DNA of 64,000 nucleotides, taken from contig JAQQWL010000001.1 in the NCBI GenBank assembly GCA_038363925.1, forward strand, positions 1,984,001-2,048,000, written 5' to 3'. The notes under the pieces were generated by a model. That model did no database searches. It was not told the DNA's origin and was given only the letters and a program-made list of their open reading frames with translations. This stretch comes from Apiospora phragmitis. Taxonomy: Eukaryota > Ascomycota > Sordariomycetes > Amphisphaeriales > Apiosporaceae. Position numbers and translations under genes: made by a program. The first letter of the stretch is position 1. The number at the start of each line of letters is the position of its first letter. Shown piece by piece: positions 36,472-48,006 of this stretch.

Positions 36472-37511
36472 TTATGCGCACAGCGCCATCATTAAAGTAG
36501 CAGCGACCCAAACCGCGTTCCAGCCGCCGCTGCCCAGCAGTAATCCCGCGGTCAGTACGGAGTCGGCGCCCGACTGCTTGTCCTGGCCGGCCACGATAAG
36601 CTTGTCGTCGACGGGCTCGTCGTCCTCGGCGGGCGGCGGCGCCGGCAGCTCGGCCAGCTTCTTCTCCACGAAGGCCAGGGCCTCCTGGCCGTAGCGCTGG
36701 GCGTACGCCTGGTGCGCCGCCGTGTCGTTGCCCTTGGCGCAGAACGGGTCGTCGGCGTCGCAGTAGGACTGGATGCGGGCCGCGAAGGCGGGGCACTGGA
36801 AACCTTGTGGGCGGGCGGCGAACTGTGATTCAAGTGGGCATGTGTTAGTTGCGTCCCGGGAACGGTTAAGGGGGCAAGAGGGAGGGGTATGTAGGGAAAC
36901 TTACGCCGCCTTCCTCGGCTGTCCCGACGTTGTACGATAACCCGTCGACATGGCGCGGGTTGCCCATCATTATGATGGCTGCGACGCGGCTGTCCATTGC
37001 GTCCGCGACCCGAGGCGCTTGAGGGCTGTCCCCGCCACAGAATGCGTCGTCCATAATCTGAGCACCCTGTTTTGGCTGTTAGTTAGATTCTTGACATTTA
37101 ATCGCATCACAAGCAACCAGGGGGTTTGACCTGTGAATATCCCACCATGACGATCTTGGCCTCGGGACACATGTCCACGAAAGACTTGGTCTGCCGGACC
37201 ACGGCCGCGACGCCGTCCCGCTCGCTCGACGCATACGCCTCGTTGTCCTCGCCGGCCGCCGGGTAGACGATGGCCTCGGACGTGGCCGAGCCGTTGTGGG
37301 CGCGCAGGATCGACTCCACCACCGACTTGGTGGTGCCGAAGCCAGGCGGCTGCAGCGTCTCGCGCGCGCCGATGACGTGCACCTTAGGGCAGGTGATGAC
37401 GCGCGGCTGGTGGGCGGAGGAGGGGGCCGCCGTTGCCGTTTGAGGCGACAGCACGGCGAGGAGGAGCACTGCGGCGTGGATATGGCTGAGGATGGATTGG
37501 TGGTGCTGCAT
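36472..37511 (-). CDS. cutinase / acetylxylan esterase family (CE5), GPI-type tail
   Basis: Three exons: 37511-37131, 37066-36905 and 36822-36472; 297 residues. A secreted serine esterase for plant cutin or acetylated xylan. There is a signal peptide at about 1-29 (MQHHQSILSHIHAAVLLLAV), then CPKVHVIGARET. The nucleophile is Ser126 in VGYSQGAQ, interrupted by intron 1 right after Gln. The acid and His lie in SYCDADDPFC and in AAHQAY, and conserved Cys residues are present. The C-terminus (SVLTAGLLLGSGGWNAVWVA) is hydrophobic after a Pro/Glu/Asp linker, consistent with a GPI anchor. The acetylxylan-esterase branch looks likelier than a true cutinase because of the CDADDPFC context, but the substrate is not certain. 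Confidence 0.9.
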
Positions 37512-39561
37512 GTTGAATTCAAGAAATCCTGTTTCTTAGGCTCAAATATTCCTGCTATTAATTAAAACTTCTTGGGTATTATTATGTAGTTGTATGAGAA
37601 TAGGAAGAAAAAAACGAAAGTCGATGGTTCAGCAAGTCACAGGTTTTTCTTGCCCGGGTGGCCATTAGTTTTATCTACCTACTTTTACATAATCATGTAC
37701 GCAGACAACTTTAACATAGCCGAGTGTGGTGGCAGAGAGATTCGCGACGTTGATTACCAGATGTTTCTGGTCATGACACCGGCTGTCGCTGAGCCGGCTG
37801 GGCTCGAGGCCGGCTTGGGCTTGAATTTGGCATATATAGGCTAAGCACCCTTTTGGCGAACAGCTGCAGGCCGGGCCGCGGAACAATGAATGACTCTCTC
37901 CCTCTCTCCTTTAATTATTCGGACACGCAAGATGGTCAAACAGAAGGAGGGCCGCCAAGGCAAACGATCAAGAGGTTTGCATTGCCAAAAGGCGATCTCC
38001 AGCTCGTTTCTCTGGGCGCGTTATGCCCTGGGTTTTATCTAGCCTGTCAAAAATAGGCAAAACGGTTGCGTAGTCGATACAGGGAAAAGTGCCGCATTGT
38101 GGTGTTCCAGTGTCCGGTTTGATCGTCGGAGCTGTTTATGTGTTGGTGGTCTTGGCATTTTCTTTTCTCGACGACAACCAACACTTCTCTTTATTTTAGC
38201 CCCGATGTCAAAACAAGCGTCGAGACCGTCCGAGTCAAGAATCGTCCGAAGACAAACTTTTTATTATCCGACTTCAGGCTAAACTTACACAAGGTTCGAC
38301 AGACAGAAGCGACAGCATGTCAGATCAGTTTAGATCCGATCCGAACGTTGGAACTTGGGGCTTAAAAACTGGGAGTAGGCCCTGTAAACCTAGATCTTGA
38401 TATTGTTCCAGACAACAACGAGATTTCGACTTATTATTAGCCTATCATGGATTCACGTAAGACTCATGCTCATGCCTTAGTGTCTAGGAAGCAGTAATGT
38501 GGGCTTCCCCGTGAGATTTTTAGCTGGACCTTGCGTCTAGATCTCGTGGAGGTGGGTTATAGAGCCACAATATCTCTTCTAGCATTGCCTCTTCATGGAG
38601 TGATATCGCCTCAAGCCAGGGATAATGATGACTCTTAAGGCTTCTCACGCGCGTTAGACGTAGAGCTTGTTTCCCCCTCCCTCCTCCGTAATACTGAGGA
38701 TGTTCGACGTTTCTATAATAAGAACGTTCGCCATAGTTGCATTTTGGGTTGCGCAGCTGCTTCTTTGCGTATACTGTGCGGGAAACTAAACAGAAGGAAT
38801 CCCGATATTGTCTCTGATCACGAACTTATATGTTGTTAAGTATACATTGATGAGTCGAATGTAGTCGGATCGTTCTGCGAAGACTGGACGGATATAAATG
38901 GCACATGCTCTTAGGAGGGTTGGGATGAGGCCAAGGAACCCAATATAAGTAAACCCAATGCCATTTGGCTCAATGCGTACACCAAGGGTCCAGACTCGTA
39001 GATGGCAGGGTCTGACAACTTGGCATCTGACTAGGGATAAATCGGTGCCTCGTGATATAGGAATATCCTGGTTGAAATTTGGCGTACTAGTCAGGTATGT
39101 AGTTTGCCGCCCCTTTTCACTGGAGGACCATGTCCTATACTCACTTGAAAGGGGGAAATGGGATAAGAAAAGAGCCAGTAATACTCGGTAAGAGGAATAT
39201 TACATTAATCCAAACTACCAGTGTTCATCCTTGATATAACTTGGATGTAGTTATTATATCAAGACTCACGCACTATGTAGTGTAGATAGATCAGTATTAC
39301 ACATCAAAGATTTGACCACTTCGGTCTTGCGGAGTCCTCGTCGGCTGGATTTAAGGTTAGTTCCTAGGGTGATTAGATGCAATATATCAGCCTAGAACAG
39401 TATAGGAGGCAACGTCCGTCACAGGGACTCAGCGGTAACATCCGTCGAGATATAGGAATCTAGCACAACCAAGCCAAATATATTGAGATTAAATGGCAAC
39501 ATCCAACACCTCCCAAATAAAATACTCTAGGATATTGTAGTCCATCATTATACGAGAAGTA
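37512..39561. other. 2-kb AT-rich region beside the transposon
   Basis: No gene recognised. Base composition becomes more A/T-rich towards the Fot1-like element. Near 39400-39500 there are loose repeats of a GGCAACATCC-like word. Could include older decayed repeats, but none can be named. Confidence 0.4.
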
Positions 39562-39605
39562 AGCCAGCTGACGGTGCTACGGTCACCCCATGCAACGGCG
39601 ACCCC
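39562..39605 (+). repeat. left terminal inverted repeat of Fot1-like element
   Basis: 44 bp beginning AGCCAGCTGACGG and ending in CCCC; pairs with the right repeat with one mismatch. Confidence 0.95.
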
Positions 39606-39720
39606 TAAATTTAGATAGCCCCTGACAGCACCACATATAAATCAGTATATAAACTAGTCAGCTTTTGATTTATAGTTAATTAAATAATATTATCGTCTTC
39701 CTTTTCTTTTCCTCTTTCCG

Positions 39721-41358
39721 ATGGGCCGTAAACTTGACGAGTTAGCACTGCAACGCGCGATTTAAGATGTTATAAATGGCTCGTTAATAAAACAAGCCGC
39801 CGAGAAGCACAATGTCCCTGGAACAACTCTGAGGGTTCGGATTTACGGCCGCAAGACTATAAAATAACGGAATGAGTCCTTCCAGGCCTTAATAATAGCG
39901 GAAAAGTCTTAGATCGTGACTTGGTGCCTTGTATAGTATGATCTAGGCTGCTTACCGGCGCACGTTATTTTTCGGATGTTCGCCTAACGGATTTTTTAAG
40001 CTAACGGGATTAATATAATCCTCGGTAAGCACTAGGTTAAAAGATTTATTGCTCGCTATCCATTTATCGGTGCTACTTTTTCTAAGAGGATGGATTTCCT
40101 AAGGCTTAACGCAACTTCCGTAGAAAAAATTATCGAGTTTTTCGAGCGGCTTAATAATCCTATTTTAAAATCGATCCCTCTAGAGTTTCGGTTTAACGTT
40201 AACGAGATCGGTAACCAGCTCGGCTGTGGAACGAATATAATAGTTATTAGACCTGTTAGAATAAAGAGAATACTAGTTGTAAACTCCCTTAACCGAGAAT
40301 AGGCTTCTGCGGTCGAATATAATAACGCTTTAGGCCGAGCTTTGCCTCTTCTTATTATATTTAAGGGTTAATAGGTCTAGTAGCAATGGTTTCCGGAAGA
40401 GGAGGATTCGCTAACGGATGCCATGGAGGATTGGGTCTTTGCGGCATCCCCTAAAGGCTGGACTAATAAGGAGCTGGCCCTGGTGTGGCTAAATAAGGTC
40501 TTTATCCCTTATACAAAGCCTGAAAACGAGGACTAGTAGCGGCTTATTATCCTGGATGGTTACGCTAGCTACGTAAGCGAGGATTTTATTATAACGTGCT
40601 TAAAGTATAAGATATAGCTTCTCTTCCTTCCGGCATACTTATCGCACTTATTATAACCCCTAGATCTTGGTCCTTTTAATATATTAAAGGACACTTACTA
40701 CCGGAAAGTAACCCTATACTATATAGGGCTTAATAATATAAATATAAGTAAGAGGGACTTCCTCCGGTATTACGAGCTAGCTAAAAGGTTTACCTTTCGG
40801 CCGTATATAATAATTGGCGGCTGGGCCGTAATTAGTATATTCCCTCGCGATATTAATAAGCCCCTTAATAGCCGGAACCGGAGGATGGAAGACCAGGCAG
40901 AGGCAGGACCATCTGAGCCTCCCCCCGACGTTTCCGATAAATAATTCTCTTCCATAGTATTACTAATACTTACGACTAGCCGCTAAATTAAAGAGTTAGC
41001 GGATACGCTTAGTAGTAATGATACTATTTTCGATAGCGCGACGCGCCGGGTTTTGTTCCGGAAGCTCTAAAAGAGTCTGGATACTTTGAACGGCCAGATC
41101 GGCCAACTAGAGCACGAGAAGTTAGTTTTAGAAGGTAATTTAGAGAAAGAAAGAGGTAAAAAGAGGAAAAGAGTAATGCTTAACCCTAACTAGAAGTTTA
41201 CGCGTATACGAGATGCTATAGCAGTTAAGAGGGAGATGAATGGCGTTGCACCGGAACCCCAGGCTATTACTCCTCCATCGTCGGCGCCGGAAGCCGTTGT
41301 AATTAAATCTGACTCTAAATCTAAGATTAAGAGTGTTATAAAAGCGTTTCGGGACTGA
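39721..41358 (+). pseudogene. Fot1/pogo-type transposase, RIP-inactivated
   Basis: An ATG (MGRKLDELALQ) opens a frame that keeps one phase for 545 codons to a TGA, close to the usual length of this transposase. About 20 premature stops occur, all TAA or TAG and none TGA. Recognisable parts are an N-terminal psq/CENP-B helix-turn-helix (AAEKHNVPGTTLR) and the DDE core: FRFNVNEIGNQLG, where the first catalytic Asp has become Asn; SPKGWTNKELALVWL; LIILDGYASYVSEDF; and LDLGPFNILKDTYY. There is a charged C-terminus. No functional protein can be made. Confidence 0.93.
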
Positions 41359-41437
41359 AATAGTATTTTTAAGATTTTATATTAATTTTTAATTAAATTA
41401 TTCGTATTATTGTTGTGTAGTATTGTTGTTAGTTTTT

Positions 41438-41481
41438 GGGGTCGCCGTTGCATGGGGTAACCGTAGCACCGTCAGCTGGCT
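41438..41481 (-). repeat. right terminal inverted repeat of Fot1-like element
   Basis: Inverse of the left end, ending GTCAGCTGGCT before the TA duplication. It carries A where the partner strand predicts G, a RIP-type transition. Confidence 0.95.
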
Positions 41482-41889
41482 TATATCTAATTGCTCATCG
41501 TGGCTTGATGAACTCTACGGGCCCCTTGGCATCAACACTCGGTCGAGTATACCGTGTACGGACATGTCCGAGCCTGATCCGGCCGAGCGGGACGGCCCAG
41601 GCTCATCTAATGTGTTCTACAACCATCGTATACCACTATCTCGTGGAACGAAGACCGAACTTGATCATGCATCCAGGGACGCGGCTCTACGCGGCGCCTA
41701 GGAGTCTAAGCAGAACTCGGCAGTACAAATACCATCACCAAGAGCCTCAATAGATGGCTTTTGTTCGTCATCAGTCTCCAACTGTACCCACATTCGCTCA
41801 CACTCGCTTAACATTTGCATTCTGCAATAATCAGTCACTCGCTCAATATCAAGTTCTTAACTTCAGATCACTCTAATCCAACCGTCAAC
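41482..41889. promoter_or_regulatory. spacer between transposon and LysM gene
   Basis: About 400 bp. The last 120 bp have the C/A/T-rich character of a leader. The LysM gene must be expressed from here, directly beside the RIP-mutated element. Confidence 0.4.
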
Positions 41890-42316
41890 ATGCGTACCGC
41901 TACCTTCTCCCTCATTGCCACCGCTGCCCTCGCGGCTGCCCAGCCCGTAAGCGAACATTCTATCTTCCCCTGAGTGACTAGGCCACTGGCTTACTGACTG
42001 ACTCTTCTCTTGACAGGCCGCGCCCGCGACCGCCGTCTGCGTCGTCGGCGGCGCCAGCAGCTACACCATCAACGCCGGCGACACGCTCTACCTCGTCTCC
42101 GTCGCGCTCGGCATCACGCTCGACTCGCTCCTGGCGGCTAACAAGGGAGTCGTGCCGGAGAACCACAATGTCGGCGACAAGGTATATTTTTCGGTGGTTG
42201 GTTTTATACTTACTCATCTACCCTCCCCTAAACCTCTTCCATACCCTTTTCTCAGTATCGGATCCAGAATGCTGACCTTGTTGGGTTGATGATAGATCAA
42301 CGTCCCCACTTGCTAA
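41890..42316 (+). CDS. small secreted LysM protein (effector-type)
   Basis: Three exons, 41890-41946, 42017-42181 and 42296-42316, phase 0 throughout; 80 residues. The signal peptide is MRTATFSLIATAALAAAQP. One LysM domain spans about residues 35-78: YTINAGDTLYLVSVALGIT, then LLAANKGVVPENHNVGDKINVP. The last exon encodes only INVPTC and the stop, the typical LysM end. Two Cys (about 27 and 80) probably pair and close the domain. LysM binds chitin oligomers; secreted LysM-only fungal proteins commonly hide chitin from plant immunity. That role is inferred from the family. It was easily missed because no exon gives a long open frame. Confidence 0.85.
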
Positions 42317-42975
42317 ACGGAGACATTGGGCTTTGCGACTATTGGCGGGGATGATAAAGGGGCGGCTCGTAACCTATTGATCGTAACCTGTGCTCCTAGT
42401 TACTCAATAGAATATACTGTGATCTGAAAACCAAATACCCATAGTCTTCGTACTCCCAAATCTCTATTGAATTTACTTGATCAAACGAACAACTCAACTC
42501 GTCTTATGAAGTTGTGATGAAGTCCTCTAGCGCCAGCTGGGGAAAGCCAATGCAGGTACAGACGATCCACTGTAGAAGCTTATCGATAGGATGTATGGCG
42601 CTGTAAGAGGAAGGAGGTGGCGTCACAGTCGGACAGCTCCTTGTCGCGACTCGGCGGGGAAAGCTGCTGCTGGCTCCAGCGTCCCAGACTCCATTTGGCG
42701 GGCTTGTGTCCCAGACTCCCAGGCAACAACTGTGGATGACCCGTCGGTCCCTTATCGCGTGACAACCAATTCCAATCAATCCGCCTGGGCATCCACGTCA
42801 GCTGTGCCACCCCATCTCCCATCCAGCATTTCCAATCCTCTTTCGGTCATTATCTACATACATAGAGCAGAGCAGGTTGGGTTTGAGATATCATCGCCAT
42901 TCGAATACTGATAACTCATCAACATCGCTTCTACAAATCACCATCATCACCATCATCATCATCATCATCGTCACC
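42317..42975. promoter_or_regulatory. intergenic / promoter of aminopeptidase
   Basis: 660 bp without a gene. Directly before the aminopeptidase start is an (ATC)n run at about 42939-42970, within its likely 5' leader. Confidence 0.45.
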
Positions 42976-44324
42976 ATGAAGGCCTCACTTCTTGCTTTGT
43001 TGCTGCCGGCAGTGGCAAGCGCTCGCTTCATCGAAGCCGACGAGGTCAGCCGGCTTGATCTCCACCCCGAAGGCATTTCGACCGAGCCTGCAGAGCAGTT
43101 CCTCGTGGAGCTATCGCCGGGAGTGACAAAGTTGGTGACCGAGGAGCAGAAATGGGAGCTGCGCAGAGTAAGTCGATAACATCGCCATCACTACACTGCT
43201 TCGTTTGCCATGTATCGATACTAACTGCGAGTCGCCGCGATAGAACGGCCAGCGTTTCATGGACATCACCGAGCACAAGGACCTCGGAGCCCAGATCGTT
43301 GCCTCCAAGTCGAAGCCCGTCTTCCCTTCCACAGTCTCGCAACAATCCGACGTCAACCCCATGCTCAAGAACCTGACCAAGACCCTGATGCGCGAGCATC
43401 TCGAGAAGTTCACGAGCTTCCACACGCGATACTACAAGTCCGACTACGGGCGCCAGAGCTCCGAGTGGCTGCTGAAGACGGTGCAAGACACGATCAAGGA
43501 TGCCGGTGCCGACAAGCACGGTATCTCGGCCAAACACTTTACCCACTCTTGGGGCCAGAACTCCATCATCGCGACCATTCCCGGTCAGTCAAACTCGACT
43601 GTGGTGATTGGCGCTCATCAAGACTCGATCAACCTGTGGTTCCCCTCGATGCTGGCAGCGCCCGGTGCCGACGATGACGGCTCGGGCACCGTTACGATCC
43701 TCGAGGCCTTCCGCGTCCTCCTTCAGTCCGAGGACATCATCAAGGGCAAGGCTCCCAACACCATCGAGTTCCACTGGTACAGCGCCGAGGAGGGCGGTCT
43801 CCTTGGTAGCCAGGCTATCTTCTCCAATTACGCGCAAAACAAGCGCGATATCAAGGCCATGCTTCAGCAGGACATGACTGGATTCGTCCAGAAGACCACT
43901 GACGCTGGCAAGCCCGAGAGTGTCGGCGTGATTATGGACTTCGTTGACCCCGGCCTGACCGCTTTCATCAAGAAGGTCATTGAGGAGTACTGCCAGATCC
44001 CCTGGGTCGAGACCAAGTGTGGTTATGCCTGCTCCGACCACGCCTCGGCATCCAAGGCCGGCTACCCGTCCGCCTTTGTCATCGAGTCTGAATTCAGCGA
44101 TTCGGATGACCACATTCACGGAACGGAGGACCTTATCAAATATCTGTCGTTTGACCGTGAGTATCCCCTTTCGTGATGCACCTCGCCGTTGAGAGCGCCT
44201 GCTGACCCATGATGATGTAGATATGTTGCAACATGCTAGAATGACGCTTGGCTTGGCCTACGAGCTCGGCTTCACAGACTTCGCTAAGCTGGAGAAGAGC
44301 GAACAGTCGATGAACGAGCTGTAG
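42976..44324 (+). CDS. lap1: secreted M28 leucine aminopeptidase
   Basis: Three exons: 42976-43167, 43244-44156 and 44221-44324; 402 residues. A zinc exopeptidase that removes N-terminal Leu and other residues. The signal peptide [16 protein letters not shown] is followed by a propeptide of about 70 residues. The M28E metal and catalytic residues are in VIGAHQDS (His), GADDDGSG (bridging Asp), SAEEGGLLG (Glu pair), QQDMTGF (Asp) and DDHIHGTED (His). Two Cys in [14 protein letters not shown] form the family disulfide. N-x-T/S sites occur at NLT and NST. The last exon encodes the C-terminal helix. Confidence 0.95.
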
Positions 44325-45322
44325 ATGTTCGTGATTGGCGGTTTACACAATAGAAGTTTTGGAAGAGATTCTAGATTGGCAAATTTCCCGAACAGATTTG
44401 CGGGGGACTACCATGTTTGCGCGCAGTAGATTGAAATGGTTCCAATCAGCCCACAATAATGATATTTTAACGCGCGTTCAGCTTCAAAAGATTTGCATCC
44501 CTAATTCGTGAATTATCGCTGTCTTCAACCTGAATGCGTGCTTTGTCGTTCATGGCAAATGTGGCCGCTGATGCTCCAGTTGGTCTTACGTCATTCATGA
44601 CGACTCAGCAACTGGCCCGGATAATCGGCAGGGAAAAGACCTTGCACCACTACAGGTCGAGGACTTTGCAGGTATTCGACCTGGAAAACAGGTTATCAGA
44701 TATTAGCAGGATCGCACAAGAGCGCACAACAGCTGCCGACCATCCGGAACAAAGGTCTACACCTATAGGATGGGGGGATTGATTGACCTGGCCATCCTGG
44801 GCTGTGACGCAGGGTAGCCGCAAATCTTGGCATTACTTGGCACGAGCTGATGAGGAAGTTGCACAAGAATAAGCCTCTTGTGCCGACGGCGCTGGCACAC
44901 AATTACCATGGCGCGGTCTAGATGCCCATGTCCAGTACTAGGAAGCCGTCATATCATGGTGCTGGAATCGGAGATCCCAAACTATGAACTCCCTATGTTC
45001 TATCAATGGGGTTGGATGTACCGTTCTACACAGCCCTATCAATTGATCTGGCGTTGCGGACTCTTGGCTGGACAAGGTATAGGGAGAGAGTACCACCGTC
45101 CGAATAAGCAAGCATCGCCCGATTGCCTCTAAGCCCAGGCGCTACCAAACCCTCCTCAACGCCTTTGATCGTCATCATATATTCTGGCCCATGGATTTCC
45201 ACTTTCACCTTTGCCCTGCCTGCCTGCACACGTATACTCTCTAATCTGTACGTAGTCTTTGCGTTCCGTGTTCCCGTTGTCCCTGTCCTTCGCGCCTCTT
45301 GGCATCTGTGCTGGTATCAAAC
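44325..45322. other. intergenic, no gene seen
   Basis: 1 kb between the aminopeptidase and the phospholipase D gene, same strand. Only short frames; the last 150 bp look like a leader. Confidence 0.4.
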
Positions 45323-48006
45323 ATGTCTTCCTCCCCCACAGACAACACTGGCTACCCGAAGCTTGGTTCTACTTTATATCAGGCCTTCGTCGAATTTCCC
45401 GTCAGCGCGTTCACCATCCCGAGACAGCAGACTGTCGACTACTCCGCCATGCACAATACCAACGGCACTACTACTAACCACAAGAATGCCGAGGGCGAGT
45501 CTAACTACAAGATCAACCCGAATCTGGTGCGGCTCTGTCAGGAACCTGAAAGCGTCTCGTCCCGGCTGGCGAGCCAGCCCAATCTCGCCCCGGGAAACGT
45601 GTGGAAGGAGCTGTATAGCCGCAGTGAGCGCAAATTATCAGAGAAACGGGATATCCGAGATATAGGGAAGGGGTCCCTTGCAGATGGGGAGCTGGAGAAG
45701 GCAAGGCAGTGCGGGAAATGGGGGCCGACAGAGCCCAGCGATCTGTTCCTGAGGGTAAGAAAATCAGGTGCATCACTATCAAGGGGCTAACCCCCCTTTG
45801 GTCGTCCCAGAGCCACTTTGCTAACTGCTGTTCCTACCAGTTATATCATGATGCGCTCTGCACGTTGAATGAAGACCTCGGCAGTGGCATGGTCAGCCCA
45901 TCTCTGATGGGCAGCAGTGGCGTGGTTCCGCTCACTATCATATCTTGGTAAGTCTTGCAACTCACAAACCTTGGGTATATGCCCAAAGGCTTCCAAAGAA
46001 TTACTTCTAATGTCAAATATGACTATAGCATTCCTGACATTGTGAGGCACATGTCAAATCTCATTGTGAGGGCGGAGAGCGAGGTATTCCTCGCAACAAA
46101 CTACTGGCAGAATGGCGTGGCTTCGAGCTACCTGACCAACGCCATGAAAGAGCTGTCGCGGCGCTGCGGCGAGCGCGGCACGCGGGCGGTGGTCAAGGTG
46201 CTCTACGACCGCGGCAGCGCGAAGCAGCTGATCCAGCCGCACAAGGTCGCGCCGGAGAAGGAGTACACGGCCAAGGCGGTGGGCCTGCCTTCGCAGGACG
46301 AGATCCCGAATATCGACCTGCAGGCCATGAACTACCACGACCCGCTGCTCGGCACCTTCCACGCCAAGTACATGGTCGTCGACCGCAAGAAGGCCGTGCT
46401 GCAGAGCAACAACATCCAGGACAACGACAACCTCGAGATGATGGTCCAGGTCGAGGGCCCCGTCGTCGACTCGCTGTACGACATGGCGCTGCTGAGCTGG
46501 CACAAGGCGTTGGAGCCGCCCCTGCCCAGCCACAACACGCCGGCGGCGGCGGCCGAGGACAGGGAGAGAGCTTCAGTCCGAGCCATGGCGAAATTTTCAC
46601 GAGCGAGGGGACGCTACATGGTAGCAAAGTAGTTGTTCTCCCGGAAAAGATGATACCGCGCGCGGCCGCATATGGTGTAGAGGCAGACAAGCAGCTTGCT
46701 TCGGAGACGGCTCCGTCTGCCGGAACAGGAAACTCCCTGCAAATTCCAAATGGAGACACCCCTTTGACACAGAATGGTGCGACAAACGGCGCAGCCAACG
46801 GCGCAGCCAACGGCGCGGCAAATGGTACTATAAATGGCGCCAACGGGACTACGGGGCAGCCCGAAAGGGATGTAACCGGTAACCTGCAGCAAAGCAACCA
46901 GTCTGTTCTGGCCGGCCAGGCCATCGATCCAGTCCAAGCCGGCCGGCCTCTGCCGGAGCACACGGCCGACGATCCGCACTACGACGCCGACCTAGCCGGC
47001 GAAATCGCCCGGGTCCAAGCCTCCATCGCGGGCGGGCCCGACGAGAGCCACATGCAGGCCGTGGGCCGGCACCTCAACCACACCCTCAACAAGGGCTTCG
47101 AGGGCGCCCGGGCGCCCGAGTGCGACCCGCGCGACGAGATGACCCCCTACTTGCCACACCCGGCCCACGCCCCGTTCCCCGTCGCCCTCGTCAACCGCGG
47201 GCCGTTCGGGCCGCCCAACCACAAGTCCCTCGCCAACCCGCAGAACGCGGCTTGGCTCTCAGCCTTGCGTAACGCGGAGAAGAACGTCTTCATCCAGTCG
47301 CCTACGCTCAACGCGGAGCCGCTTGTGCCGGCTATCGTGGAGGCTTGCGAGCGGGGCATTGACGTTTATTGTTATATCTGTTTGGGGTACAATGATGTGG
47401 TGAGTTTCTTCATTTATTTCCCACCCTTTTTTTTCTACTTTGATTTCACTACTCCGTGCGAGCAAATATACAAATCCCCCCCTATTCTCAGTATATGGAA
47501 TAGCACATGATTGACTGACCACTGTTTTCTAGGGCGAGCTCCTACCTATGCAAGGCGGCCACAACGAGATGATCGCAAGCCACCTGTTCAAGGCCCTCTC
47601 GCCCGCGGGCCGCGAGCGGCTGCACTGGTACTGGTATGTGGGCAAGGACCAGTCGCGGCCGGTGGCGGCGGACCGCAAGCAGCGGTCGTGCCACATCAAG
47701 CTGATGATCGTGGACGAGCGGGTGGGCATGGCGGGCAGCGGCAACCAGGACACGCAGTCGTGGTTTCACTCCCAAGAGGTCAACGCGCTGATCGACTCGC
47801 CCGAGGTCTGCCGGGGGTGGATCGACGCCCTGCGCCGCAACCAGAACACGCACCGGTGCGGGCAGGTGGGCCGCGACGACGGCGTCTGGCGCGACCATGA
47901 CGGCGACGAGGTCCGAGGGTCCATGGGCGTCGACCCGGGCCGGTTCAGCTGGGCTAGGGGGCTCGTGGGGGCGGTGAAGCGGGTGCAGGGCGAGGGCGGC
48001 TTTTAG
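45323..48006 (+). CDS. two-motif phospholipase D-like protein, one frameshift
   Basis: Four exons: 45323-45754, 45841-45947, 46029-47399 and 47533-48006; 794 residues after correcting one missing base. PLD-superfamily enzymes hydrolyse or transfer phosphatidyl groups through two HxK motifs. Here they are FHAKYMVVDR (first half) and CHIKLMIVDE (second half), each followed by a GN/SNN segment (QSNNIQDNDN, GSGNQDTQSW). Intron 2 ends at TATAG so that IISC joins IPDIVRHMSN. The frame breaks somewhere in 46535-46580 (GC-rich, GGG run), where one added base joins HNTPAAA to SHGEIFTSEGTLHGSKVVV. A linker between the halves holds Asn-Gly-Ala-Ala repeats from a 12-bp tandem. No signal peptide; no PX/PH domains, so unlike Spo14. 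Confidence 0.85.

Larger units (their letters stand above)
39562..41481 (+). mobile_element. Fot1-like (pogo/Tc1-mariner) DNA transposon, inactive
   Basis: 1920 bp bounded by 44-bp terminal inverted repeats and a TA target duplication on each side (39560-39561 and 41482-41483). Size, repeat length, TA target and transposase type all match Fusarium Fot1-class elements (Fot1 is about 1.9 kb with 44-bp repeats). The transposase frame is full length without any indel but is closed by about 20 TAA/TAG codons. This is the pattern of RIP, which changes CpA to TpA on both strands. The two ends differ at one base only, itself a C/T change before A. Confidence 0.93.

Noticed and set aside
42939..42970. 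CRISPR-like or functional repeat array
   Set aside because: Simple ATC trinucleotide run in a 5' leader; no spacers.
43589..44119. 176-codon open frame on the minus strand
   Set aside because: Antisense to the aminopeptidase core, whose catalytic motifs are clear on the plus strand.
46650..47510. A second, separate PLD gene starting at 46650
   Set aside because: Its upstream frame continues the first half without an ATG or promoter; the two halves together give the normal two-HxK protein.
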